A model generated the notes under the pieces. It was not told the DNA's origin. It worked only from the letters and a program-made list of their open reading frames with translations, and searched no databases. Shown piece after piece: positions 1-5,796 of a stretch of 8,258 bases of DNA. Both the position numbers and the translations under genes were made by a program. The first letter of the stretch is position 1; each line of letters begins with the position of its first letter. The stretch is from the NCBI GenBank assembly GCA_014729145.1, contig WJKL01000103.1, forward strand, positions 1 through 8,258, given 5' to 3'. This DNA is from Candidatus Woesearchaeota archaeon (GTDB lineage: Archaea > Nanobdellota > Nanobdellia > Woesearchaeales > WJKL01).

Positions 1-414
1 GCAAACTTAATATCAGATGTCTATACAAGGAAAAAAACAGAAGAATTCTGCAGAGAACAAAACAGGTTCTACAGAGAATTCTTTCCGCCGCTCCAAAGCA
101 AAGAAAAGATAAAAGACAACAAAAAATACAAAAAACAGGCGCTTGCACAGGGAAAATATGCTCCTTATCTATTTGAAACAGCAGGATTACTTGGCTCTAT
201 AATAACATCAAGTCCTCTGCCTTTTGCTGCTGCTTTTGGATTAAGCGAAATATTAAGATGGAGATCATATTATAAAGATGAAGAAAAAGAGATAAAAGAA
301 AAAAACAAAAGAAAAAACACCATCAAAAACTGGAGACAAGATCCGTTTCAAAAGACATATTCTGATTCTATTGATTTTTTTGTAAATCAGAAAGAGAATG
401 AAAAAAAGCTTTAA
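1..414 (+). CDS. 3' end of an unknown protein with a hydrophobic segment (partial)
   Basis: The first reading frame is open from the window edge to TAA at 412-414, giving 137 residues with no methionine, so the start lies outside the window. The visible part has a charged, lysine-rich beginning, then a hydrophobic stretch at about visible residues 54-87 (APYLFETAGLLG through PLPFAAAFGLSEILRW), then a strongly charged tail rich in Lys, Glu and Asn. The hydrophobic stretch is long enough for one membrane helix or a short hairpin broken by the SSPLP turn. I recognise no family. The stop codon lies inside the TATA box of the following map gene, so the two are packed tightly but map has its own promoter. 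Confidence 0.7.
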   Translation, partial: ANLISDVYTRKKTEEFCREQNRFYREFFPPLQSKEKIKDNKKYKKQALAQGKYAPYLFETAGLLGSIITSSPLPFAAAFGLSEILRWRSYYKDEEKEIKEKNKRKNTIKNWRQDPFQKTYSDSIDFFVNQKENEKKL

Positions 415-417
415 ATA
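409..417 (+). promoter_or_regulatory. TATA box (box A) of map
   Basis: CTTTAAATA is a canonical archaeal box A. Its centre (413) is 27 bp upstream of the map ATG at 440, the usual distance from TATA to transcription start, so map is probably transcribed leaderless. The box overlaps the stop codon of the preceding gene. Confidence 0.75.
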
Positions 418-439
418 AGATAACTTATTCAAAAAAACA

Positions 440-1321
440 ATGTCACTGAAAGACCAAAAAAAAGCATGCAAAATAGCAGCTCAGGCACTAAAATACGCAG
501 TTTCTCTTGCAAAACCAGGAGCATCAATAAAAGACATCTGCGAAAAGACAGAGTCCAGGATAAAAGAATTAGGAGGAGAACCAGCTTTTCCAGCACAGAT
601 ATCATTAAACGAAACTGCTGCTCACTTCTGCCCTGATGAAGATGACACAACTGTCTTAAAAGACCAGGTTGCAAGCATAGATATAGGGGTCCATATAAAC
701 GGATACATAGGAGACAATGCAGCAACCATTGACTTCTCAAAAAACAACACAGAGCTGGTAAAAGCATCAAGAGAAGCATTAAATAATGCAATAAAAATAA
801 TCAGACCAGGAATAACCCTTGCAGAAATAGGAAAGGTAATCCAAACCACAATCGAAAGATACGGCTTTGCTCCTGTAAGAAACCTTTCAGGCCATGGATT
901 AGATCAGTACAACATCCACACCTCTCCTTCTGTTCCAAACTATGACAATAAAGACACAACAGAACTAAAACAAGGTGATATAATAGCTATAGAGCCTTTT
1001 GCATCCAAGGGTGCAGGCATCGTCTATGAATCTTCAAATCCAACAATATTCCAGTTAACAAGAAAAAAACCCACAAGAAACATGATAACAAGAAAAATTC
1101 TAAAGGAAATAGACAAATACAACAACCTTCCTTTCTGCAAAAGATGGCTCACAAAAAAATTCGGACAGGCAAAGACCAATCTTGCATTAAGAAATCTAAA
1201 ACAGCTTAATATCCTTGCAGAATACCCTCCATTAATAGACAAAAACCAAGGTTTGATTTCTCAGGCAGAACACACTGTTTTAGTAAAAAAACAGGGCTGT
1301 GAAATATTAACATCAGTTTAG
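440..1321 (+). CDS. map: Methionine aminopeptidase, type II (archaeal)
   Basis: This cytosolic di-metal enzyme removes the initiator methionine from new proteins. The 293 residues match the usual length of archaeal type II enzymes. All expected active-site residues of the pita-bread fold are visible: His62 (NETAAHF), Asp81 (SIDIGVHINGYIGD), Asp92 (GDNAATIDF), His152 (SGHGLDQYNIH), His160, Glu185 (AIEPFAS) and Glu277 (SQAEHTVLV). The insert between Glu185 and Glu277, with the segment near residues 200-265, marks type II. The ATG at 440 is supported by a TATA box 27 bp upstream and by the normal N-terminal length. No Shine-Dalgarno is present, in keeping with a leaderless message. The 3' end overlaps the convergent downstream gene by 9 bp. 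Confidence 0.97.
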   Translation: MSLKDQKKACKIAAQALKYAVSLAKPGASIKDICEKTESRIKELGGEPAFPAQISLNETAAHFCPDEDDTTVLKDQVASIDIGVHINGYIGDNAATIDFSKNNTELVKASREALNNAIKIIRPGITLAEIGKVIQTTIERYGFAPVRNLSGHGLDQYNIHTSPSVPNYDNKDTTELKQGDIIAIEPFASKGAGIVYESSNPTIFQLTRKKPTRNMITRKILKEIDKYNNLPFCKRWLTKKFGQAKTNLALRNLKQLNILAEYPPLIDKNQGLISQAEHTVLVKKQGCEILTSV

Positions 1322-1663
1322 ATAATTGCCTGCTTCATAATTCTGAATAACTTCTCTGTTTAACTTGATATTTTTCTCTGTCTTTGACTTTTCTTTTAGA
1401 TTCAAATAGATATTATACATAAGAAGCACAGATTCAGCAGAATACTCTTTTTTCTTCAGGTCATCTACAAAACCCTCTATTAGCTGGACAGGGTCTTTAT
1501 GGTAGTTATATTTTTTAATGCTTTTGATATTATCTATAGTCTGCAGTGCAGAACAAACAACAAGTGTTGAGTCTTTGTTAAGGAAATTTGCAACTTTTTT
1601 TAATGAAAGTTTCTCCATAATATCAATAATAGAATCTATTGTTTCATTTTTACTTAAGTTCAT
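1313..1663 (-). CDS. Hypothetical 116-aa helical protein
   Basis: Start ATG at 1663, stop TGA at 1313-1315. The protein is soluble, rich in Lys, Asn, Glu and Ile, and probably all helical, with a run such as SIIDIMEKLSLKKVANFLN near the N-terminus and a lysine-rich segment at about residues 88-103. No signal peptide, membrane segment or known motif is visible, and I do not recognise a family. It is taken as real because a TATA box lies about 27 bp upstream of the ATG, and because it fills the gap between map and the divergent 126-aa gene. Its last nine bases overlap the end of map on the opposite strand. Confidence 0.7.
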   Translation of the reverse strand: MNLSKNETIDSIIDIMEKLSLKKVANFLNKDSTLVVCSALQTIDNIKSIKKYNYHKDPVQLIEGFVDDLKKKEYSAESVLLMYNIYLNLKEKSKTEKNIKLNREVIQNYEAGNYLN

Positions 1664-1684
1664 AAACTATATGGTGTATATACT

Positions 1685-1694
1685 TTTTTATAAA
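1685..1694 (-). promoter_or_regulatory. TATA box of the 116-aa gene
   Basis: On the - strand the sequence reads TTTATAAAAA, centred about 27 bp upstream of the ATG at 1663. This geometry predicts a leaderless transcript. It sits back-to-back with the promoter of the + strand gene at 1748 in an 84-bp intergenic region. Confidence 0.65.
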
Positions 1695-1716
1695 TATTTC
1701 GGAAATTCTTCATAAG

Positions 1717-1725
1717 CTTTTTAAA
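1717..1725 (+). promoter_or_regulatory. TATA box of the 126-aa gene
   Basis: TTTTTAAAG is centred 27 bp upstream of the ATG at 1748, again predicting a leaderless message. It forms a divergent pair with the - strand TATA box at 1685-1694. An operator between the two boxes could control both orphan genes, but I see no clear repeat there. Confidence 0.6.
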
Positions 1726-1747
1726 GCAAAAAAACTGATTAAAAGAG

Positions 1748-2128
1748 ATGGCAAGCTTTGGAAACATAATCAGGACAAAAGGCAGGCCAAAAATTCTTGT
1801 AGATGGCAATACATACAATCTTGTTCTGAAAAAAGAATACACCAATATCCATTTCAATCACATGGAAACTGTCCTTGTAGATCCCTGCGGAAAAGAACAG
1901 TCAGGAAGACTGAGAAAATATGACAGAAAACACAAAAGAAAAAGAGGAAACGGAACCTATTATCAGATTGCAGAGATAGACCAGCAGGAAAATCTTGAAG
2001 AGACGATACAGCAGATATTTGGACAGATAGATCCTTTCAAGATAAGCCAAAAAGAATTCAAAAAAAGCGAGCATTTTACCCAGTATAAATTTTTTCTTCT
2101 GGAACAGCTCACAGGATATCGACACTGA
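1748..2128 (+). CDS. Hypothetical 126-aa protein with a basic central block
   Basis: Start ATG at 1748, stop TGA at 2126-2128. I do not recognise a family. The N-terminal half looks like beta strands (RPKILVDGNTYNLVLKKEY, then NHMETVLVDPCGKEQSG). Residues 54-67 are very basic (RLRKYDRKHKRKRG), and the C-terminal third is helical and Glu/Gln-rich. The basic patch on a small beta domain could bind RNA or DNA, but that is inference only. A TATA box 27 bp upstream supports this start. The last 20 bases overlap the end of hisS on the other strand, so the two genes have no room for separate terminators. Confidence 0.75.
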   Translation: MASFGNIIRTKGRPKILVDGNTYNLVLKKEYTNIHFNHMETVLVDPCGKEQSGRLRKYDRKHKRKRGNGTYYQIAEIDQQENLEETIQQIFGQIDPFKISQKEFKKSEHFTQYKFFLLEQLTGYRH

Positions 2129-3542
2129 CCTTTTCCTGCTTTCCTGTTTTCATATCTTTCACAGTAAGCATACCTGACTTCAGCTCTTCCTCTCCGATAA
2201 ATATAACTTTCTTTGCATCTACAGAATCAGCATATTTCAGCTGGTTTTTCATATTTCTAGAAGAAAGGTCATAATCAACAGAATATTTTTTCCTTAGATC
2301 TACTATTATATCCAGTGCCTTCTCTTTTACATCTCCTATCATAACAACAAAATAATCAACACCAGTATCAGGCTCAGGCAGCAGATCTTTTTCTTTCAAC
2401 AGCAAAGTCAATGTGCTATAACCCATCCCAAAACCTGTTGCAGCTGTCTTAGCTCCTCCGTAAAGCTCTACAAGTTTGTCATACCTTCCTCCTCCTGCTA
2501 TTGCCCTGAATTTCTCTTCCTTGTCATAAATCTCAAATACTGTTCCAGTATAATAAGCCAAACCTCTTGCAATAGAAATATCAAATTCAATAAACTTATT
2601 GTCCAGCATATTCATGACTTCTTTTAGTTCTTCCAAACCTTCTTTAGCCATCTTGTTCAGCTTCAGCTTTCCAGCATCTTCCAATGTTTTGCATTTCAAT
2701 ATCTTGTTCACTTCTTTATAATCAACCCCAATCCCCTTTAAGCTGTCTTTGAATTCTTTGTCAGTTATCTTCTTTGATTTGTCTATTATCCTTATAAGAT
2801 CCTCAAGCTGATTTTTCTTTGCAATACCCAATAACAATCCCTGCAGTAATTTTCTATTATTAACTTTAACATAAAAATCTTCAGAAGTCAGTCCAAGACT
2901 TTTCAAACAGGAAACAGCAAGATTGATAACTTCAGCATCTGCATCTGCCTTCTCACATCCAAACAGCTCAACAGATAATTGATAAAACTCTCTTAATCTT
3001 CCTGCCTGGGGCCTTTCATATCTCCACATCCTGCTTAATCCATACCATTTAACTGGCTTAGGCAATTCTTTCTGCTTTTCCATAAACATCCTTGTGATTG
3101 GAACAGTAAGATCAAACCTTAATCCAAACTTTTCATCTCCTTTTTCCTCTAAAGTAAATATCTGCCCCAAAATCTCTTCTCCAGATTTCTTTGTTAAAAG
3201 ATCAAGGCTTTCAAAAGCTGGAGTTTCAATCTCATTAAATCCAAATCTTGATGCTGTTTGCCTTAATTTGGAAAAAATATTATTCCTGACTGACATCTCT
3301 TCAGGATAAAAATCAGTGGTTCCTTTTGGTTTCTGGAATTGTTCTTTCACTTCTTTCTTTATCTTTTTGACAACCTCTACAGCTTCAGGAACTTCTATCT
3401 TTCCGCCTGCTCCTGTTATAAGCCTTCTTACAGCATCTCTTACACATTCAGAAGTATTTGGATAGATGCCTCTATTTACAAGCTTCTTCACTTCCTCTAT
3501 AAGGCCCGGTGTAAGCCTTATCTGCATTGTTTGCATTACCAT
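2109..3542 (-). CDS. hisS: Histidyl-tRNA synthetase with an N-terminal ribbon-helix-helix DNA-binding domain
   Basis: A class II aminoacyl-tRNA synthetase that charges tRNA-His, here 477 aa instead of the usual 410-430. Residues 4-44 form a ribbon-helix-helix domain: beta strand MQIRL, helix A TPGLIEEVKKLVNRG, turn YPNT, helix B SECVRDAVRRLI. A charged linker (about 48-71) leads to the HisRS core, which begins at PKGTTDFYPEE (72-82). Motif 2 is RYERPQAGRLREFYQ (174-188), with histidine-pocket residues Gln188 and Glu192. The HisA motif is RGLAYYTGTVFE (326-337) and the HisB motif is AGGGRYDKL. Motif 3 (370-382) reads GFGMGYSTLTLLL and lacks the usual Arg. The anticodon-binding domain (about 394-477) is complete, so this is not a HisZ. 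The frame is continuous and no ATG lies between the RHH and the core. ATG 3542 sits 26 bp from a TATA box and inside a putative operator. The gene is preceded by the HAD-nucleoside hydrolase fusion on the same strand but has its own promoter. Confidence 0.95.
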   Translation of the reverse strand: MVMQTMQIRLTPGLIEEVKKLVNRGIYPNTSECVRDAVRRLITGAGGKIEVPEAVEVVKKIKKEVKEQFQKPKGTTDFYPEEMSVRNNIFSKLRQTASRFGFNEIETPAFESLDLLTKKSGEEILGQIFTLEEKGDEKFGLRFDLTVPITRMFMEKQKELPKPVKWYGLSRMWRYERPQAGRLREFYQLSVELFGCEKADADAEVINLAVSCLKSLGLTSEDFYVKVNNRKLLQGLLLGIAKKNQLEDLIRIIDKSKKITDKEFKDSLKGIGVDYKEVNKILKCKTLEDAGKLKLNKMAKEGLEELKEVMNMLDNKFIEFDISIARGLAYYTGTVFEIYDKEEKFRAIAGGGRYDKLVELYGGAKTAATGFGMGYSTLTLLLKEKDLLPEPDTGVDYFVVMIGDVKEKALDIIVDLRKKYSVDYDLSSRNMKNQLKYADSVDAKKVIFIGEEELKSGMLTVKDMKTGKQEKVSVDIL

Positions 3543-3557
3543 TGTAATGTATTTGTA
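3534..3557. promoter_or_regulatory. Putative operator across the hisS start codon
   Basis: On the + strand it reads CATTAC-CATT-GTAATGTATTTGTA. The first 16 bases are an inverted repeat with 6-bp arms and a 4-bp spacer. A second GTA half-site follows, with TTGTA repeated 11 bp apart, about one helical turn. It covers the start codon and the predicted transcription start, downstream of the TATA box, which is a repressor-like position. The same 24-bp element recurs at 8148-8171 with two mismatches, both in the spacer. Binding by the RHH domain of HisS is inference. Confidence 0.65.
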
Positions 3558-3559
3558 CT

Positions 3560-3575
3560 CTTTTATATATAAAAG
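3560..3575 (-). promoter_or_regulatory. TATA box of hisS, a perfect 16-bp palindrome
   Basis: CTTTTATATATAAAAG reads the same on both strands. Its centre is 25-26 bp from the hisS ATG at 3542, fitting leaderless transcription from the first of the two nearby ATGs. It fills the gap after the stop of the upstream fusion gene (3579-3581). Confidence 0.7.
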
Positions 3576-3578
3576 TTT

Positions 3579-5102
3579 CTATTTTAATGCTTCTAAAAAA
3601 GACATTTTAAAGGCATTTTTAGGTATATATTCAACAACATCAATATTTGGATTTCCCTCCAAAATCATCAATTTTCCTGCTTTTTCTCCTTTTGTCTCAA
3701 CCTTAAGGTTATATTTTTCAACTTTAGCAGTCTCTGGTTGTAATAAATAAAATACAGTCAATGGATCATACATCAAAGCCCCTTTTGTTCCTTCATCAAG
3801 TTCAATATTCTTGATATAAGGCTTCATCATTGCAATTATTGGTTCATATAGCCTGTTCCCTTTTAATTCATCAAATTCATCTAACTGCAGAGCAACATAA
3901 TTGCATGCATCTAATGGAACTAAGGTTTTTTTGACAGGAAATCTAAACACAATATCAGCTGCATCTGGGTCAACAAAGATATTGAACTCAGCATATTTGC
4001 TCTTATTCCCTGGGACATTTACAGCTCCGCCCATCATAACTATCTCTTTAACTTGCTTCATGGCATCAGGATATTGCTTTATTGCTTTAGCTATATTAGT
4101 CAAGGGCCCTAATGTAATCAAAGTAATATCTTCATTATTCTCAGCAATATTTGATATCTCCTCAACAGCTCTTCCATTCAATTTTGGTTCATTAGTTGGG
4201 TCAATTCCCTCTAATCCTGATTTGCCGTGAACAACAGCCTGCACTAATTCTCTCTTAAGAGGCCTCTCGCTGCCTGAATAAACAGGAATATCCTCTCTAT
4301 CCAATAATCTCAAGATATATCTTGCATTTCTCGTTGTATTCTCAATTGTTGAATTCCCAGCAACAGTTGTAACTGCAGCTATATCAAGCTCTTTACTTTT
4401 TGCGGCAAGCATCAATGCCAATGCGTCATCATGCCCTGGATCAGTATCGATTATAATTTTTTCATTTACAATACCTGTTATGTCTTCTATAGACTGTATA
4501 TTATAATCAGCATATTTATTCTTTCCTATAAATACGGCGTCCATTCCTAGTTCTTTTGTAGGAAGCAAAAACCTTTCTTCATCTTCTACCATAAGGCAGT
4601 TTCCTATCTCAACTCCAAGTGCATCAGCTACCTGAATATAAGCTCTTTTGTCAGGCTTTCTTATATCCACATCGCCAAACCACACGCCATCAAATACATC
4701 TCTGATATTAAGCCTGTCCAGCACATTCTCTGCCCATACTTCAGGAGCAGAAGTCAGCACAGCTTTTTTGCAGCTGATGCTGTTTAAGATTCCTCTCAGA
4801 TTGTCATTCTTGCCTACAAATTTCTCAGCATCAAGATTCCATGTATTTGAAAAATATTCTTTTCTGTCAACACCATACTTCTCTATAAATCCCTTGCTCC
4901 ACTCTCCTTGGTATTCATCAATTATAGACTGCATCGCCTGTTCAGCTTTTTCTATGTCTACTCCTTCTAATCTTGATATATAATCTACGCAGTTCTTCCT
5001 TATATCTCTGAAAAAATCATTGTCAAAAAATTCTCTTTTAGGATCATTTTCCATCTTATACAAAGTCCCGTCCATATCAAAGATGATTAAATCATATTTC
5101 AT
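3579..5102 (-). CDS. HAD phosphatase (5'-nucleotidase type) fused to a nucleoside hydrolase
   Basis: One 507-aa reading frame joins two enzymes. Residues 1-212 are a HAD phosphatase of the pyrimidine 5'-nucleotidase (SDT1-like) type: nucleophile and acid Asp9/Asp11 in FDMDGTLY, motif II Thr117-Ser118 (LTSAPE), motif III Lys149 (RKPDKRAY) and an acidic motif IV (VEDEE, 172-176). Residues about 214-507 are an inosine-uridine nucleoside hydrolase: Ca-binding DTDPGHDDA (219-227), VAGN (247-250), VHGKSGLEG (291-299), LGPLTN (331-336) and AEFNIFVDPDAA (371-382). Together they could turn a nucleoside monophosphate into a base and ribose. At the catalytic HDP motif the His is Tyr445 (YDP). Start ATG 5102 has GGAGGG three bases upstream (5106-5111). 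It lies between hisB and hisS, 39 nt after hisB. Each half is a confident family call, but the substrate is unknown. Confidence 0.93.
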   Translation of the reverse strand: MKYDLIIFDMDGTLYKMENDPKREFFDNDFFRDIRKNCVDYISRLEGVDIEKAEQAMQSIIDEYQGEWSKGFIEKYGVDRKEYFSNTWNLDAEKFVGKNDNLRGILNSISCKKAVLTSAPEVWAENVLDRLNIRDVFDGVWFGDVDIRKPDKRAYIQVADALGVEIGNCLMVEDEERFLLPTKELGMDAVFIGKNKYADYNIQSIEDITGIVNEKIIIDTDPGHDDALALMLAAKSKELDIAAVTTVAGNSTIENTTRNARYILRLLDREDIPVYSGSERPLKRELVQAVVHGKSGLEGIDPTNEPKLNGRAVEEISNIAENNEDITLITLGPLTNIAKAIKQYPDAMKQVKEIVMMGGAVNVPGNKSKYAEFNIFVDPDAADIVFRFPVKKTLVPLDACNYVALQLDEFDELKGNRLYEPIIAMMKPYIKNIELDEGTKGALMYDPLTVFYLLQPETAKVEKYNLKVETKGEKAGKLMILEGNPNIDVVEYIPKNAFKMSFLEALK

Positions 5103-5105
5103 TTT

Positions 5106-5111
5106 CCCTCC
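5106..5111 (-). promoter_or_regulatory. Shine-Dalgarno of the HAD-nucleoside hydrolase gene
   Basis: GGAGGG on the - strand lies three bases before the ATG at 5102. The strong site fixes this start and contrasts with the leaderless starts elsewhere in the window. Confidence 0.7.
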
Positions 5112-5132
5112 AATAGCTAATCTTATTTTTTT

Positions 5133-5140
5133 TATTTAAA
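5133..5140 (-). promoter_or_regulatory. Possible internal TATA box after hisB
   Basis: TTTAAATA on the - strand, inside CTTTAAATAAA, is the same box found before map and before the tRNA-His transcript. It would place transcription start near 5110, about 8 bases before the ATG at 5102, leaving little or none of the Shine-Dalgarno in the message. It could give the fusion gene a separate promoter, or be chance in AT-rich DNA. Confidence 0.4.
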
Positions 5141-5141
5141 G

Positions 5142-5687
5142 TTAGTTGTTTAACCTTCCTTTTGTTGAAGCAATTCCTGTTTCCCTTTTATCTTTTTCAC
5201 AAGCTTCTCTTAATGCTCTTGCAAGGCTTTTGAACATTGCTTCTATATTGTGATGTTCATTCCTGCTTTCATATATCTTAAATGCTATATTTATTTCAGC
5301 ATTAATAGCAAATGCGTAGAAGAAATCGTAATATTCTTCTACATCTGTAATTAAATAAGGTCTTCCGCTAAGATCAACTGCACATAAATATAAAGTTTCA
5401 TCCATAGGTAATAGTCTTTGACCATATCTTTTTATTCCTATTTTTTCTTTGAGTGCTTTTTTGAAAGCCTTTCCCAATACAATTCCTATATCTTCTTTTA
5501 TGTGATGAGGCAAATCTCCTTTGCATCTTACTGTTAAGTCAAACATCCCATGTTTTGCAAAGATTGTCAACATGTGGTCAAGGAAAGGCAAACTTGTTTT
5601 GATCTTGCTTCTTCCTTTGCCGTCTATGTTAAGCTTTACTTCGATGTTTGTCTCTGATGTTTTTCTGCTAAGTTTTGCTTTTCTCAT
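5142..5687 (-). CDS. hisB: Imidazoleglycerol-phosphate dehydratase
   Basis: Catalyses the sixth step of histidine synthesis, dehydrating imidazole glycerol phosphate to imidazole acetol phosphate using Mn. The 181 residues contain RKTSETNIEVKLNIDGKG, FLDHML (His38), the first metal motif HHIKED (His61, His62, Glu65), MDETLYLCAVDLSGRP and the second metal motif NEHHNIEAMFK (His145, His146, Glu149). Two departures stand out. The loop before HHIKED is about three residues shorter than the usual GDL-x-x-DDHH form. The His normally found nine residues before the second HH pair is Phe136. ATG 5687 is preferred over GTG 5693 because GGGAG lies upstream and the family begins at this point. The protein is the single-domain dehydratase without a phosphatase domain. 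Downstream of the M20 gene, upstream of the HAD-nucleoside hydrolase gene. Confidence 0.94.
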   Translation of the reverse strand: MRKAKLSRKTSETNIEVKLNIDGKGRSKIKTSLPFLDHMLTIFAKHGMFDLTVRCKGDLPHHIKEDIGIVLGKAFKKALKEKIGIKRYGQRLLPMDETLYLCAVDLSGRPYLITDVEEYYDFFYAFAINAEINIAFKIYESRNEHHNIEAMFKSLARALREACEKDKRETGIASTKGRLNN

Positions 5688-5727
5688 TAACACACTCTTA
5701 CTCCCTTATCATCAATAACAAAGTATT

Positions 5728-5796
5728 CTACTTCTCCCAGATACTTCTCTCTTTCTTCTCTAAACCTTTTGGTGCTTTTAGTTTTTCTTCTAACAT
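5728..5796 (-). CDS. Doubtful 22-codon ORF, perhaps a frameshifted small gene
   Basis: ATG 5796 follows a strong GGAGGAG at 5803-5809 with six-base spacing and overlaps the end of the M20 gene (stop TAG 5790-5792). It runs 22 codons to TAG at 5728-5730. A second frame takes over at that point and reads EKYLGEVEYFVIDDKGVRVC to a TAA just before the hisB ATG. A two-base slip in the GAGAGAG run near 5745 would join them into one protein of about 35 residues. It may be a small gene with a real or sequencing frameshift, or just spacer with a good ribosome site. I recognise no family. Confidence 0.3.
   Translation of the reverse strand: MLEEKLKAPKGLEKKERSIWEK

Noticed and set aside
2109..3542. hisS as HisZ, the HisG regulatory subunit
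   Set aside because: The anticodon-binding domain is complete and the HisA motif arginine is present; HisZ lacks the former. A regulatory partnership is kept only as a possibility.
5688..5693. hisB starting at GTG 5693
   Set aside because: The ATG two codons later fits the family and the upstream GGGAG equally well, and only two residues differ.
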